A stretch of 64,000 nucleotides of DNA from Isoetes taiwanensis. Lineage: Eukaryota > Streptophyta > Lycopodiopsida > Isoetales > Isoetaceae. The notes beneath the pieces were generated by a model. It made no database searches, was not told where the DNA came from, and saw only the letters and a program-made list of their open reading frames with translations. Where the stretch lies: positions 5,474,807-5,538,806 of the forward strand of contig JAJEKV010000065.1 of the NCBI GenBank assembly GCA_021234155.1, written 5' to 3'. Of this stretch, positions 34,200 to 45,225 are shown piece after piece (the first letter of the stretch is position 1; each line of letters begins with the position of its first letter). The position numbers and the translations under genes are program-made.

Positions 34200-35887
34200 C
34201 GCTGTTGTTTGAGGCGGTCGTGGTGGCTTCCTCAGAACAGGACGGGGGCCTTGCTTACCGTTGGCCACCCACAGTTGATAAGCCGTGAGGCGTACGGAAG
34301 CTGGTTGAGTGGAACCTGGAAGTTGGACTTAAAGTTGAGGAAGTTGAGGACACGCCGTGGTGGTGTGACCCCATTCATGACAATGATAACATTGAGCCTT
34401 TGAAGGATCAAAGGGAGGACGGTTGCCTTGTCCCCGTGGCTGCTGCTACGGTTGTTGATACTGCTGAGGTTGTTGAGTTTGATATTGCTGAGGCTGATAT
34501 GACGGTTGTTGTTGAGGCATGGTTTGGACTTGAAAGACCATTTTATTGCGAAAAGGGGTAGGATGAGAACGAGTGCATTCTTCCGTGGCGTGATTGCACA
34601 TATTGCATCTTTTACAATGAGGAGGTCCGTTGGAGGAGTTGCATTCATTTGCCAGATGACCTTGATATTTACAAATAGTGCACCAGATGTGAGCGTGTTG
34701 TGGATTTGCTTGTTGAGGCTGAACAGAGTTCTGGGGAACCATGACGGGGGGCATGAAAGGGAGTTCCTGGAGAGCAACACCCCGAGAAGAAACATTGACC
34801 GAAAGTGAATGACCAATTCAATGGCCCGCTCCCAGACTTGGGACGCAGTATTCGTCATGAGGCTTAATGACAGAGGAAAGGCTCCGCAGTAAAAAACCGA
34901 CGAGGATCCGGCTTTGCGTGGGGTACCCCGAGTTTACATCGACGAGAATGTGAAGACGGTCCGCAAAATCCCGGCCGAATTCGCGGGCTCTTGGGTCAAG
35001 GTCATTGAGTTACTTGAGAAGAAGTTGATCATCATCTGGTGGTGCCATAATGAGAAAGAAATGATGTTTTCATCTCATGCCAACTTTGTTTCCAAAGTGA
35101 CTTTTGTTGGCCATCAACCATCGATGAGGGGGCCTCGAAGCGTGGTGGAAAAGATGTGAAACTTAGCGCATGACCATTCGAATGGCCAAGGCTTCAATTC
35201 CTCCATATGGGCTTGAGCACTCGATCCGAGGTTTGCCTTTAGTGTTGCCAAAAGTGGGATAAGTCGCCGGATTATGAGTTGGAGAGGAAGGCGGAATGGA
35301 CGACATAGACAAAGCGGATTTGGTGGGGAGTTGCGTAAGCATAGAGAGAGGTGAAATAGTCCGAGACCGAGAGCAAGGGGTGGAACCGAAAAACATGTGG
35401 TCCAAATAAAGCAACATCCGGGGAAGGGTTTTGGAAGCCCGCCTCATGAGGCTTGAGGTCGTGGTTTGATAAATGTGAAGAGCGCGGCTGAAAAAGATGG
35501 AGAAGACCGAAAGTCGTGAACGGGGGGGGCCAAAAGACACGCGGATGGTAGCCCATCCCACCCGGAGGTGAAGAAGGTTGTGATGGAAGAGGGGTGTGAC
35601 CCGGGGATATTGATATAGGTGCCGCCTGAGTCCGGAAATAGTGCGGCGCGGGCTGAACAGGGTATGCCGTGGAGATTGAGGTTGAGAACAATGCCGAATG
35701 TGACCGGTCGAGAATGAGCACGAGGGGTAGGAGGGGCCGATCGAGCTCGGAGCGGATACGGCCACCCCTCAATGTCATAGGCGTAATCATACATATCCCG
35801 AACAGCCTCAAGGCCGTTGATGGCGCTTAGGGCGAAGCCGCCGCTTGGGCGTAGAAGTTCTTCGTGAGTGAAACCTCGAGCCGACAT
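34200..35887 (-). pseudogene. E0 gag, frameshifted
   Basis: Starts at ATG 35887 (MSARGFTHEELL), 19 nt from the PBS. The N region (35887-35444) and capsid block (about 35160-34810) contain many indels relative to E1. The zinc-knuckle part (34754-34446) is clean: CTICKYQGHLANEC, CKRCNMCNHATEEC, then a Gln-rich tail. Differences from E1 are dense between 34800 and 35900 and cluster at CTG/CAG. Confidence 0.82.
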
Positions 35888-35905
35888 GATGGAAGAAAGA
35901 TCAGA

Positions 35906-35921
35906 CCCGGCAGCGGTGACA
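35906..35921 (-). other. primer-binding site of E0 (tRNA-Asp-like)
   Basis: The minus strand reads TGTCACCGCTGCCGGG one base inside LTR6. It matches the E1 PBS with one C-to-A change on that strand. Confidence 0.78.
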
Positions 35922-35922
35922 G

Positions 35923-36516
35923 TGTTTGGGGTCTGGGTTCGGGAACTCCTGCAAGACAGCCCTCTGTGAGGACCCTTGGATCTAACAGGAGAATCCGGGT
36001 AGCTATGTCATGCGGGATTTGCAAGAAAGAACAAGAAAAAGAAAACAAAAAGCAGAAAGAGAACAATGAGATCAACAATGAGAATAACTTCCTTGATGTC
36101 AATGAAGATACATGAGCTCTCAAAATCGAGAGAAGACTGAAGTGAGATAAGACTCAAAACTCATCTAAAAACTCATGTGCTAGCTTTACTCATATATATA
36201 GTACAATGGCCTTTGGCCCAATATAGACACTCTGACTGATTTCGGTGCCGACTCCTGGAAGGAGGCCTGATTTACGGGAATGCTGGCGGTGCCTCTTGAA
36301 GTGCCTGAAATCACGCTGACGCTAATGCGGGCGGTGACGGGCCGTCACTTGTTTGAGCGCCTCCTCTTGACGCCAGGCGTGGTCTTTGTCTGCGTGGTCT
36401 GCTTGGTCTTCTGCTGGGCCTTTGACGACTGACCCGTGCCTGGTTGTGGATCCTTGGCCTTGACTTTGTCCATCGTATGCATGAATAGTCCTGTACCAGG
36501 GGGCACAGGACTAACA
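35923..36516 (-). repeat. LTR6: 5' LTR of E0
   Basis: 594 bp, pairs with LTR1. The minus-strand TATA-like CTATATATATGAG is at about 36190-36202, about 315 nt into the LTR from its outer (U3) edge. CTAAG follows as the probable target duplication. Confidence 0.93.
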
Positions 36517-36529
36517 CTAAGCCAAAGCA

Positions 36530-36613
36530 GATCCTGATATGCTGGAAGTTGGAAATGGTGGTCTTTCTTGGGAAGAATCTCATTCACATTTCAGCATCTG
36601 GGCCCTCATGAAG
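36530..36613 (+). pseudogene. alpha-galactosidase (GH27) exon fragment
   Basis: Reads [20 protein letters not shown] then FSIWALMK, the strongly conserved block of plant alpha-galactosidases around the DPDMLEVGN motif, whose first Asp is the acid/base residue of family GH27. The preceding CAG at 36528-36530 could be a splice acceptor. After LMK the homology stops without a GT donor. No other exon of the gene is seen, so it is a broken or captured fragment lying 13 bp from the edge of E0. Confidence 0.8.
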
Positions 36614-36619
36614 ATGCTT

Positions 36620-38260
36620 CCTTCGATTTGTATCAACGTAACACTTGTTTTGCTAAAAAAAAGTGCCACAATTTACTTACAGGCTTCATTGCCTCTCCGC
36701 TTTCAAATGTAGCGCAAATATGCGCTTGTTAACAGCTCAATATGAGACTTCTGCAGCTTCTTTCTTCTCTGCACTCGGCGCCATGGCCTGGAACTTGTTG
36801 GCCTATCTCTTCTACTGCCGGATTCACTTCTACTGCCGGATTCACTTCTACCGTTCTTGTATGGAAGCTTGGGTATGCTGTACATATACAATATGAAGGA
36901 TGAATCGAATCAAAGGGAAAGATTTCAGGGAGAGAGCAATGCACCTCAATATGGAAGGAATCACAACCCGCTTGCCTTCTTTGGATTTGAGTAGCAGCAG
37001 CAACAGTAGAAGCTTATTTTTTAGAACATTCTGGAACATCGATCCAAAGGGCTGCAAAGGTTTATTTCAAAGGGGAAGAATAAATTTCCTTCTATGCAGC
37101 CATGGCTGATTCTTTGCTTGGAGGAGCAATTCTTTGCTCTTTGCTTGGAGGCCGATTCTTTGCAGCCATGGTCGATTCTGTGCAGTCATGCAGAGAAACA
37201 TAAATATAGCCAATTAAATATAGCCAAAGAGGATCTACGCAGCCAGAGGAGCGATTCTTTGCTTGGAGGCCGAATCCCTTCGAAACAGAAACGGGCCCTG
37301 TTTCTTCATTTCCTCTTCACCGACTAAGCAAAGCTGGCCGGGCTAGAAGCTGGTTAACAACTTGTTCTTTCGTTGTTCTTGTTCGCTTTATGCCCTTTCT
37401 GTCGGCAGAGCCCCTGTTTTCAGTTAGATCCTCCATTCTTGCTGAATAATTTAATGCCCTGCGGCTTCTGTCTGAAATCGGCGAGACATTGACGAGATCC
37501 TTACAGCTCTGCCATTCCCTTTCAGACGGATTCGTGATTGCAGATCTGCCAAAAATCAGAGTGGTTTCTCCTTTCCAAGTGGTACAAAAGGATCTGCGGC
37601 ACAAAGGTGTGTACCAAATTTCAAATATTGGGGGAAAAAAAAAAGCGGGGTATAAAAGACAATTAAATAAGTCTTGAAAGTGAGTCTTGAAAATAAGTCA
37701 CGTAGAATGAGTCTTGAAGTTGTCATAATATTTATAAAGTGCATTATTATTAGTTGTAAGGGCAAGTAAGTTGATAGGGTAAATTATTTTTAAGTTGTTA
37801 TAATGTGCATTATAGGTGCATATGTTGCTATTTACATGTGCATTAGGCATTACTCTTTACATAGCTAAATATGAGCCCAATGGTCCCCTCTTCATATAGC
37901 TATATGGTCCATTAGAAAGGGGAGGGTCCATTAGATATGGTGTCCATTAGATAATACATGGGGAGGGTCTATTTTTCATGGAAAATACATAGGAAATTTA
38001 TGAGGAGGGTATTTTTTCATAGAAAATACATAGGATATTGTGTTTATTGAAAAATACATACTATAGGATATTGTCTTATTAGAAAATACATAGTATATAC
38101 TGTCCCATTTAAAAAAGCTATCTTTGAATAAAGCTATGGGTAAACATTTACATATCAAAAAAGGGAGGGGGTCTATTTTTTCATATATGTATACATAGAA
38201 AATGCATAGGATATGTTGTGCATTAGAACTGCGTTTCGCGATTCTCAAAACTACGTTTCT
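36620..38260. other. intergenic DNA with small duplications, no gene recognised
   Basis: Contains a perfect short tandem duplication (CTACTGCCGGATTCACTT, about 36821-36857), repeats of GATTCTTTGCTTGGAGG (37105-37270), and from 37900 AT-rich repeats of GAAAATACATAGGATAT. Open frames up to 95 codons show no recognisable homology. Confidence 0.6.
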
Positions 38261-38273
38261 CAACCTGAGGTGT

Positions 38274-38731
38274 CTTTCTCGACTCGCGGGTCGAGAAAGG
38301 CCCTCAAAACTGCGTTTCTCGACCCTCAAAACTGCATTTCTTGACCCTCAGAACTGCGTTTTTCACCTTGAGTTGACTTTCTCGACTCGTGAGTCGAGAA
38401 AGACCCTCAGAACCTGCGTTTTTCACTTTGAAGGGCCAACTTTAATTAAATGCGACTTCTAACCTTCGTTGATCACTCTGAGCATCAGAGGGGCCTTGCG
38501 AGTCGAGAAAGACCCTCAAAATTTTTTTTTCCCTACTTAAAAAAAGGGGGGAAAAGACTCGACTCGTGAGTCGAGAAAGGCCCTCAAAGAACTTTTATTT
38601 TTCAATTAAAAAAAAAAGGCAAAAAGTTTTTTTTTTTTTTTTTTGGCTCTAAGCTACAATTCTCGACTCGCGGGTCGAGAAAGGCCCTCAAAGGGGCCTT
38701 AGGCTCTTTCTTGACTCGCGAGTCGAGAAAG
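38274..38731. repeat. array of 26-bp palindromes (CTTTCTCGACTCG core)
   Basis: Six sites in about 460 bp carry all or half of CTTTCTCGACTCGYGAGTCG-AGAAAG: 38274-38299, 38377-38402, 38493-38511 (right half), 38556-38578, 38660-38683 and 38706-38731. Each is usually followed by RCCCTCARAA. Related half-sites (GCGTTTCTCGACCC) lie between. Two near-perfect copies could fold into hairpins. Function unknown. Confidence 0.85.
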
Positions 38732-38999
38732 GGCCTCAGACCTACTTTCTTCAGAAATGGCCCTTAGAACTGCTTGCTTTCTTATTTGTAAGGTCTATAG
38801 CATCACTTTCATTAGCTTGATTTTGCCTTTTCTAGTACAGATCGCGAACAGAAAGGACGTGATCAGGGGCCATGAAAAGACCCGTTCATTGAAGAAAGAG
38901 GATGAGAAGAGGTTGGTGACATGCATTGGTCAGGCCAACGTGTTCAGATTTCTATTCTCTTCAAGTTGCTTTCATGGCTTGGAACACCTCGGACCTTGC

Positions 39000-39234
39000 G
39001 TCTGGGCGTTTGGTCTAGTGGTAACACACTAGTTCCTTAGCAATGTGGTCTCGAGTTCGAGACCGCCCAGAATCGCACTCGGTACTGTTGGGGGTCAAAT
39101 CCCAACAGACGCAATGTAAGGTGGTTGGGGGCAGGGCCCAATTAAGCAATATAGTGTGGTGTGTGGTCACATGTCCAGTTGGATGCTGCCTAGTGGCGTG
39201 ACGTTAAAACTACTATCTATCTATCTATCTATCT
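39000..39234 (+). mobile_element. tRNA-derived SINE
   Basis: Pol III A box TGGTCTAGTGGTAA (39011-39024) and B box GAGTTCGAGACC (39053-39064) about 30 bp apart, a unique body of about 150 bp, and a simple-repeat tail (TATC)n at 39213-39234. This is the layout of plant SINEs. The head does not fold into a complete tRNA and is followed by body sequence. Confidence 0.78.
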
Positions 39235-39599
39235 GCATGATGTTCCCAGTAGTTGGTCTGTGTGCGAAGACGATGTAATATTTGTGCCAACCTGTAAAAT
39301 ACAATGTAATTAAATTATTTATGAATAAAAATTCAGGGCAGATCAGCACTTTGTTTATAGAGAGATAACATTTTCATTGGTTTTAGCTGTGCTCTTCATC
39401 TTCTTGACTGTTAACCGAGAAAAATAGACCACGTAATTTTCCTTAACATTTTCTTTCTTAGAGGAAAACAAGCATCTTCTAAAGCAATAATGCAGTTTTA
39501 AAAGTTTTCCTCGTCCTTTTCGTGTAAAATAACAGGGTTCCAAAAAAAGTGGGAATGGCATGAGACCCATTTTAATTAAATGCGACTTTTGGTTGACAT

Positions 39600-42360
39600 G
39601 TATTCAAGGGTTGAGGATGCAAGATTACATTACTTTAGAACATTTGCCTTTCGAAATAGGAAGGAAGGAAGGTTCTTTTATCGTTCGCGGAGGCCAATCG
39701 GCCTATGGGACCCAAATTACACGGGTGCAGCAAGCCCGTTGCTACCCGGATTAAAAAACCCCCTTACGAGGGAAAAACCGTCGCAGCAACAAGCCTACTG
39801 GCAGCTGTACAAATATATGCATATACACGTGAATTCCCGGCACCTCAGATAGGCGTGCGGGGACAGAGGTGAGTCCGCAGATCCAAAACCTCATGGAGGT
39901 AGGAGCCAAGGGATCGAACTGACGGCGTACTGAGTAGCTCGTGCAGTGGCAGACCAGGTCGCACCAAGAGGGCGTAGCAAGCCCGGATCTGACTATAGGC
40001 TGGACAGCTCTGGAAGGCATGGCTTTCATCCTCAACAACCCCCAGCGGGCAACACTAACAAAGCCTGTCCTGACGCGGCTCTCCAATCCACCAACCCGTC
40101 TCAAGCCAAAGCTGGTGGGCCCCTGTTCGAATGGACGCGATGATCCTGTGCTTCTTCATGGGCAACTGAGAACGCAGGTAGAGCTGTGGGCCTCGGACCA
40201 GGGTGGGGTTTATGTGCTGTTTGTAGTGTGCCATCTTTACCTCATTCCGTGAGCATTGTGGTCCCGTGAGCTTCCCTGTGAAACAAGAGTCCAAGTACCC
40301 CTCGCCCTATCCCCGGGCCGGGTGCTCTGTGCACCTAGACGCACCTATGTGCCTCTAGATTCCGGTAGCGCCACCCACCGGGCTCTCTTTGTCCTTCCAA
40401 CAAAGCCCTCGAGTCGCTATGGGCTCATCGCTACTGGCCAGAAGCCAAGTCTTTGGAGCCGAAAGTGTCGCCCATGTTTGGCCACCTTGTGGAAATAAAC
40501 AATGTGTCTATCGAGGGCCGCGATCTTTGCGGGGGCATGAATCATGTCTCTTGCAACAAGATCCGATATGGAACCGAGGGCTTGACCCCAAGTGCCCGCG
40601 GCCAAAAATGCCCTTCGGACCTGCTCCAAGTCGCCAAAGACACCACCGGGCCCCACACCTCGACCCCCCATACGTAAGAACCGGGCTCCACCAAGGTTCA
40701 GGAACAAATGTGACTGGTGGCCCCCATCATACCGCCTCTATGGCTATTGTTTTGCATTGCATGCGGTGCCTTCCAACCCGGTCACCCGGCTTAATGGATG
40801 CATCCCAATACATTGAGGACGGAAATTCCACCCCCGTGTACTTGTAGCCGGGTGTGACCTCTACCATCGCCCCCGATAAAGTGAGCGGAGGTGCCGGATG
40901 ACGGACGAGGATATGAGGACCACCTTAGTCTTGGCCAGGTTGACACGCATATCCGCCGCCGGGTGAATCGTGTCCGGGGCATCTAGGTGTGCCTCGCATG
41001 CCCTCTCGGTGTATGGGCCAAGAGGTCCACATCATCCGCGCATAGATGAGCTGCCCGATGACCCGGGTGCAAGAGTCAGATATCGCCCCCCCCCCATTGG
41101 CAAAGAAGCCGGGCTTCCAACCGAAAATGTAAAGTCCAAAGAGTGTGGGTGAGAGAGGACAACCTTGCCTAACTCCAATGTCGCGGCAAATGACCGCGGT
41201 GCAATCCGCCCACAACTTTTCCCGGTACCGCGGTCGAAAAGCTTTTGCAAAGTCCACAAAACAAAGAATACAGTCCTCCCCGACCGGTTCCTCGGCTGCC
41301 CCTCACTGTGGTCCCGAGTGTGAAGATGTGATCAATGGTCGAATGCCGGGGTCGGAAGCCCGCTTGGGTAAGTGCCCCGATTTCGCCGGCCGCCTAACCG
41401 GGTTACCTCATTGCCGTAATGCCCGCCAACAAGCCTTTGGCAAACACTGAGCTGACCATGATGGTTCGGTAATTGGCTGGACAGTGTGGGTCCCCTGCCT
41501 TGTAGATCGGAACAACCCTGCCTGTGGTCCATGACCGGACAAAATCCTCTTGCAGCGCCCTGTTGAACAGTGCAGCAAGGACGGGCACCATGGGCTGTCC
41601 TGCCCACTTGAACAACTCCGCTTGCAGGCCGTCTAAGTTTGCTGCCTTCCCATTAGCCAGGCGCTGCAGCCCCTCTTCGACATCTTCTTCTGTTCTTCTG
41701 TGATCACCAACGGTGGGCCATGTTGAGGGGGCACATCTGTCTGCGGTTCCTGGGATCATAAAGCCGCAGGTGTATCGCCTCCCATTGTTCGCCGTGATGT
41801 GCCCCATAGGTCGGCCGGGCCTTTGGAGTACCCCCGCCCGAAAAGTTCTCGGGTGGGTATCTAGTAGGCCGAACATTTCTCCTTGGTGCCTTGCCAGGTA
41901 CCTTGTCTTTGTTTCCTTGAGGAAGGCGCAGTAATGGCGGGTGGCCTGAGCTCGCGTGTCCTGATCCACGATGAGACGGAGTGCGCGTTTGCATTCCTTA
42001 CACTCAGCATCAAACCATCTGTTACGCGGGAAGGTTGCGACCTCTGATCTCTGGCGTGGGGGAGGTCTCCCAAAGTAGCTGTCTGCCCCTGTTCTGAGGA
42101 GCTCAACCAGCTAGCGTGTCGGGAGGGCTTCTGCGAGCATGTCAGCGTAATCCTCCGCCTGCTCATAATCCAAGCGCAACCGAGGTCGGCAAGGTGCTGC
42201 TACTGAGGGGGCCGTAGCGGCTGGCTAGGCCAGCCTCACATAGAGTGGGAGATGATCTGAGTCGGCCTCCTCGTCCCGACTGTCTGTGCCCACGTGAAAA
42301 TGGCTGACAAGGTGTACATCTTGTGTGGCCACTACATACAGGAGCGCCTCACCGTGTTCC
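39600..42360 (-). pseudogene. non-LTR retrotransposon (LINE) remnant: endonuclease end and RT
   Basis: On the minus strand: the end of an APE-type endonuclease at about 42350-42240 (GEALLYVVATQDVH, then DSDHLPLYV with the SDH motif); RT fingers at 41969-41403 (LANGKAANLDGLQAELFKWA, VVPIYKAGDPHCPANYRTI); RT palm at 41257-41000 (DFAKAF, DIGVRQGCPLSPTLFGLYI). The YADD motif is spoiled by a GCGCGG insertion where GCTG is expected (about 41035). The C-terminal region (VHGGGISVLNVLGCIH) continues to about 40400, with weak remnants to 39850. Multiple frameshifts. Confidence 0.82.
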
Positions 42361-42774
42361 GCTATCTTGGTCTTTGAGGTAGGTTCCTCTTCTACCGGCC
42401 ATTTGATTGTATCTCAGGACCTATCTACAGTTCTATTGCGCTAGCAATAGAACCGCCATTCCTTGGATGGGGACGCCACCTCCTCTCAGTCCTCCTATTT
42501 ATGGCCCATTTTCCCTTTCTTTGGCTATCGACGTTCTCTTTGAGCTTTTCTCCTAGTTACGGTCACCTCTACCTAGTTTCCCCCCTCTCTTATGGATAGC
42601 CTTGGTTCATGTTGACTTCTGCTTGACAGTTTCATAAGCCTCTTAATGCATTCTCAGCGTGGTTTTGTCGCCTCTGAGGCGGTACCAACCGGTCATTCTG
42701 TTGTGTGTTTTTTTCCTTTTTACCGGTTGGTCGAGCGTAACATTCTCTCGGCGTGGCCTCGTGGCCTCCAAGTT

Positions 42775-42809
<35 letters not shown>

Positions 42810-43077
42810 TGACTGGCCAGATCCCGCCACTATTGAACATCTAACGGGTTATTTTTCTCCAGGTCTTATTCCTTGTCAATTGCTTCGCAATCCACAGCCC
42901 AGGCACGGTTGTACTCTTTTGTTCAACCTTTTGTCGTACAACATTGGGTGTCGAGCATGGGCAACTTCCTTTGACGTCGTCTAGGCCTTCTTTAGTCATA
43001 GCTCGACAAATCTAATGTTCTCGATAATTGTCTATACTTCGAGGCATATGTTTTTTCATCATTTTTCATCAAGCCTA
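42334..43077. repeat. direct repeat, copy 1 (pairs with 44312-45022)
   Basis: About 744 bp repeated at 44312-45022 with strong identity. It starts inside LINE endonuclease sequence (ACATACAGGAGCG...) and includes the left part of a TIR element. Copy 1 has a run of about 30 T (about 42778-42808) where copy 2 has about 10. Confidence 0.85.
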
Positions 43078-43257
43078 CTTAGGAAACATATTGTATTCAA
43101 AGTTTTATCAAAGCTCAACTAGGAGAAAAACCCAAAGAGACGCCGATAGCAAAAGAAAGGGAAAAATGGGCCATAAATATGGGGACTGAGATGAGGTGGC
43201 GTCCCCATCCAAGAAACGGCAGTTCTACTGCTAGTGCAATAGAATCGTAGCATTGTA
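42420..43257. mobile_element. non-autonomous DNA element with long terminal inverted repeats
   Basis: 42429-42560 is repeated in inverted orientation at 43113-43246: TTCTATTGCGCTAGCAATAG on the left and CTACTGCTAGTGCAATAGAA on the right, then more than 100 bp of imperfect arm. Long arms and no coding capacity suggest a Mutator-like element; I could not define the target duplication. The copy at 44400-45022 has only the left part. Confidence 0.6.
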
Positions 43258-43507
43258 AAAATGCGTGTCTGAGCCCTCAAACTTCACTGTACTAATATAT
43301 TGAGATGGAATACTCCGGTGGAATACTATAGCCTCTTACCATATCACCAAACTTGACACATGAAGGACTGTTAGATATCCATGTTCAAAATTAGGTATGC
43401 TTACAACCTTCTATAACTGTATTAATATCATGTATTGATAACTGATTTGGGTCTGTTACACTTCTGATGAACCCCTGCTTAAGAAAAAAAGCATTAATTT
43501 TCGCACG

Positions 43508-44056
43508 TCAACATCTTGGAGCCCGCTTCAAGCCATAAATGCTTTTCTTCGAATGACAAACCAAGTGCTCCTTCCCTTGAACAACAAATCCTGAAGATTG
43601 AGTCATATAGACCTCTTCCTGTAAATCACCATTCAAAAAAACAGACTTAATGTTCATTTGAAACATTGGCCAATCTTTCATCGCAGCAAGAGCTATAATT
43701 GATCTGATGGTAGACATTCTGGCTTTTGGAGCAAAGACTTCATTATAATCTCGGCCTTTTTTTTGTGCAAAACCCTTGGCTACAAGTCTAGCTTTGTGCT
43801 TTGACATTGTCCCATCAGTATGAAATTTGGGTTTAAACACCCACTTACAGCCAATAAATTGTTTATCAACTGGAAGTTCAACCAATTCCCATGTGTCTTG
43901 CTTCAACAATTGAGAGTATTCTTCTTCTATTGCATGTGGCCACTGCGGATCACTAGCTGCTTCATGAAAGGTTTGTGGATCAACATGATCCTGGATCTTT
44001 GCCATTAAGGCAAGTTTATATGATCCATTAGACTTCTCATGTTTCTCCATCGCACC
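43508..44056 (-). pseudogene. Ty1/copia reverse-transcriptase fragment
   Basis: Minus-strand frame with the N-terminal part of a plant copia RT: DPQTFHEAASDPQWPHAIEE, TWELVELP, IGCKWVFKPKFHTDGTMSKH, KARLVAKGFAQ, GRDYNEVFAP and SVFLNGDLQEEVYMTQ, then VCHSKKSIYGLKRAPRC. Catalytic YVDD, integrase and LTRs are absent, so this is a fragment sitting between the two direct repeats. Confidence 0.88.
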
Positions 44057-44311
44057 TCTGATCCACCTGAAGACAATCTGTTTTTTTTTTTCACTTTTCC
44101 GTGTAATCCTCGCGCCCCTTGTCATATGCCGCTGCCTGCTCCTGGTGGTTTGAGCCTTTGTGTCTTATTGGCTTGGAGCCTCGGGCGTTGGGCACCCATG
44201 CAGGTCATAGGAGTGGCGCCACCGCCGCTGCTTCTTCTTCGTCCCTTCGGACATTGTCGCTCCCATGGCATTGGTGCTCTACTTTCCCTCATTCACGCTA
44301 TATTTTTTCCA

Positions 44312-45022
44312 ACATACAGGAGCGTCTCACCGTGTTCCGCCATCTTGGTCTTTGAGGTAGGTTCCTCTTCTATCGGCCATTTGATTAGATCTCAGGACCC
44401 ATTCCAGGAATGCTACAGTTCTATTGCGCTAGCAATAGAACCGCAATTCCTTGGATGGGGACGCCATCTCCTCTCAGTCCTCCTATTTATGGCCCATTTT
44501 CCCTTTCTTTGGCTATTGACGTTCTCTTTGGGCTTTTCTCCTAGTTACGGTCGCCTCTACCTAGTTTCCCACCCCCCTCCCCCCCTCTCTCTCTTATGGA
44601 TAGCCTTGGTTCATGTTGACTTCTGCTTGATGGTTTCATAAGTCTTCAGCGTGGTTTTGTCACCTCTGAGGCAGTACCAACCGATCATCCTGTTGTGTGG
44701 TTTTTTCCTTTTTACCGGGTGGTCGAGCGTAATATTCTCTCGGCGTGGCCTTGTGGCCTCCGAGTTGTTTTTTTTTTCGTGACTGGCATCGGATCCCGCC
44801 ACTATTGAACATCTAATGGGTTATTTTTCTCCTTGTCAATTGCAGGGTTCGCAATCCACAACCCAGGCGCTGTTGTACTCTTTTGTTCAACCTTTTGTCG
44901 TACAACATTGGGCGTCGAGCATGGCAAACTTCTTTTGACGTCATAGCTTGGCAAATCTAATGTTCTCGATAATTGTCTATACTTCGAGGCATATGTTTTT
45001 TCATCATTTTTCATCAAGCCTA
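44312..45022. repeat. direct repeat, copy 2 (pairs with 42334-43077)
   Basis: About 711 bp with the same order of blocks as copy 1, including the short LINE-derived edge. It has an extra GGAATGCTACAG stretch at the TIR-element start and a C-rich insertion at about 44571-44590. Confidence 0.85.
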
Positions 45023-45225
45023 ATCGTTTTGTATCATGAAGGTTCACATTTAAAATCATGTATAATTACAACCTTCCTATAATCGTTTTGTATCATGAAG
45101 AGAAAAACATATTAGTACATCCAAACCACACATAGTTTACTCGATGGTCAACCACTATAGAATATCGTAATAACTATGCACTTAAAATTACAACAATGAT
45201 TATTTACTATAAAATATCATACTAA

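Larger units (their letters stand above)
1533..36516 (-). mobile_element. E0: outermost Ty3/gypsy element, split by nested E1
   Basis: Minus-strand LTR retrotransposon bounded by LTR1 (3' LTR, 1533-2115) and LTR6 (5' LTR, 35923-36516). The two LTRs share long private stretches and look about 98% identical by eye, which pairs them against the other four LTRs. Flanks CCAAG (1528-1532) and CTAAG (36517-36521) give a 4/5 target-site duplication. Without the nested E1 (5013-29711) the element is about 10.3 kb. Order on the minus strand: PBS 35906-35921, gag, protease, TAG, RT, integrase, antisense ORF, long 3' ORF, PPT 2116-2127. RNase H is missing. The PBS and the DGGS protease motif suggest the Athila/Tat branch of Ty3/gypsy; that placement is inference from motifs. 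Confidence 0.88.

Noticed and set aside
38274-38731. CRISPR-like array
   Set aside because: The repeats are palindromes with unequal spacing in plant nuclear DNA and no cas genes are present.
38999-39072. A tRNA gene at the Pol III boxes
   Set aside because: A and B boxes are present but the acceptor stem does not close and a SINE body with a (TATC)n tail follows.
39941-40847. Plus-strand frames of 65-152 codons
   Set aside because: They are antisense to the LINE RT and its C-terminal region and have no homology of their own.
44039-44641. Plus-strand frame of 200 codons
   Set aside because: It spans the copia edge and the direct repeat, and is hydrophobic because of T-rich sequence; no conserved protein.
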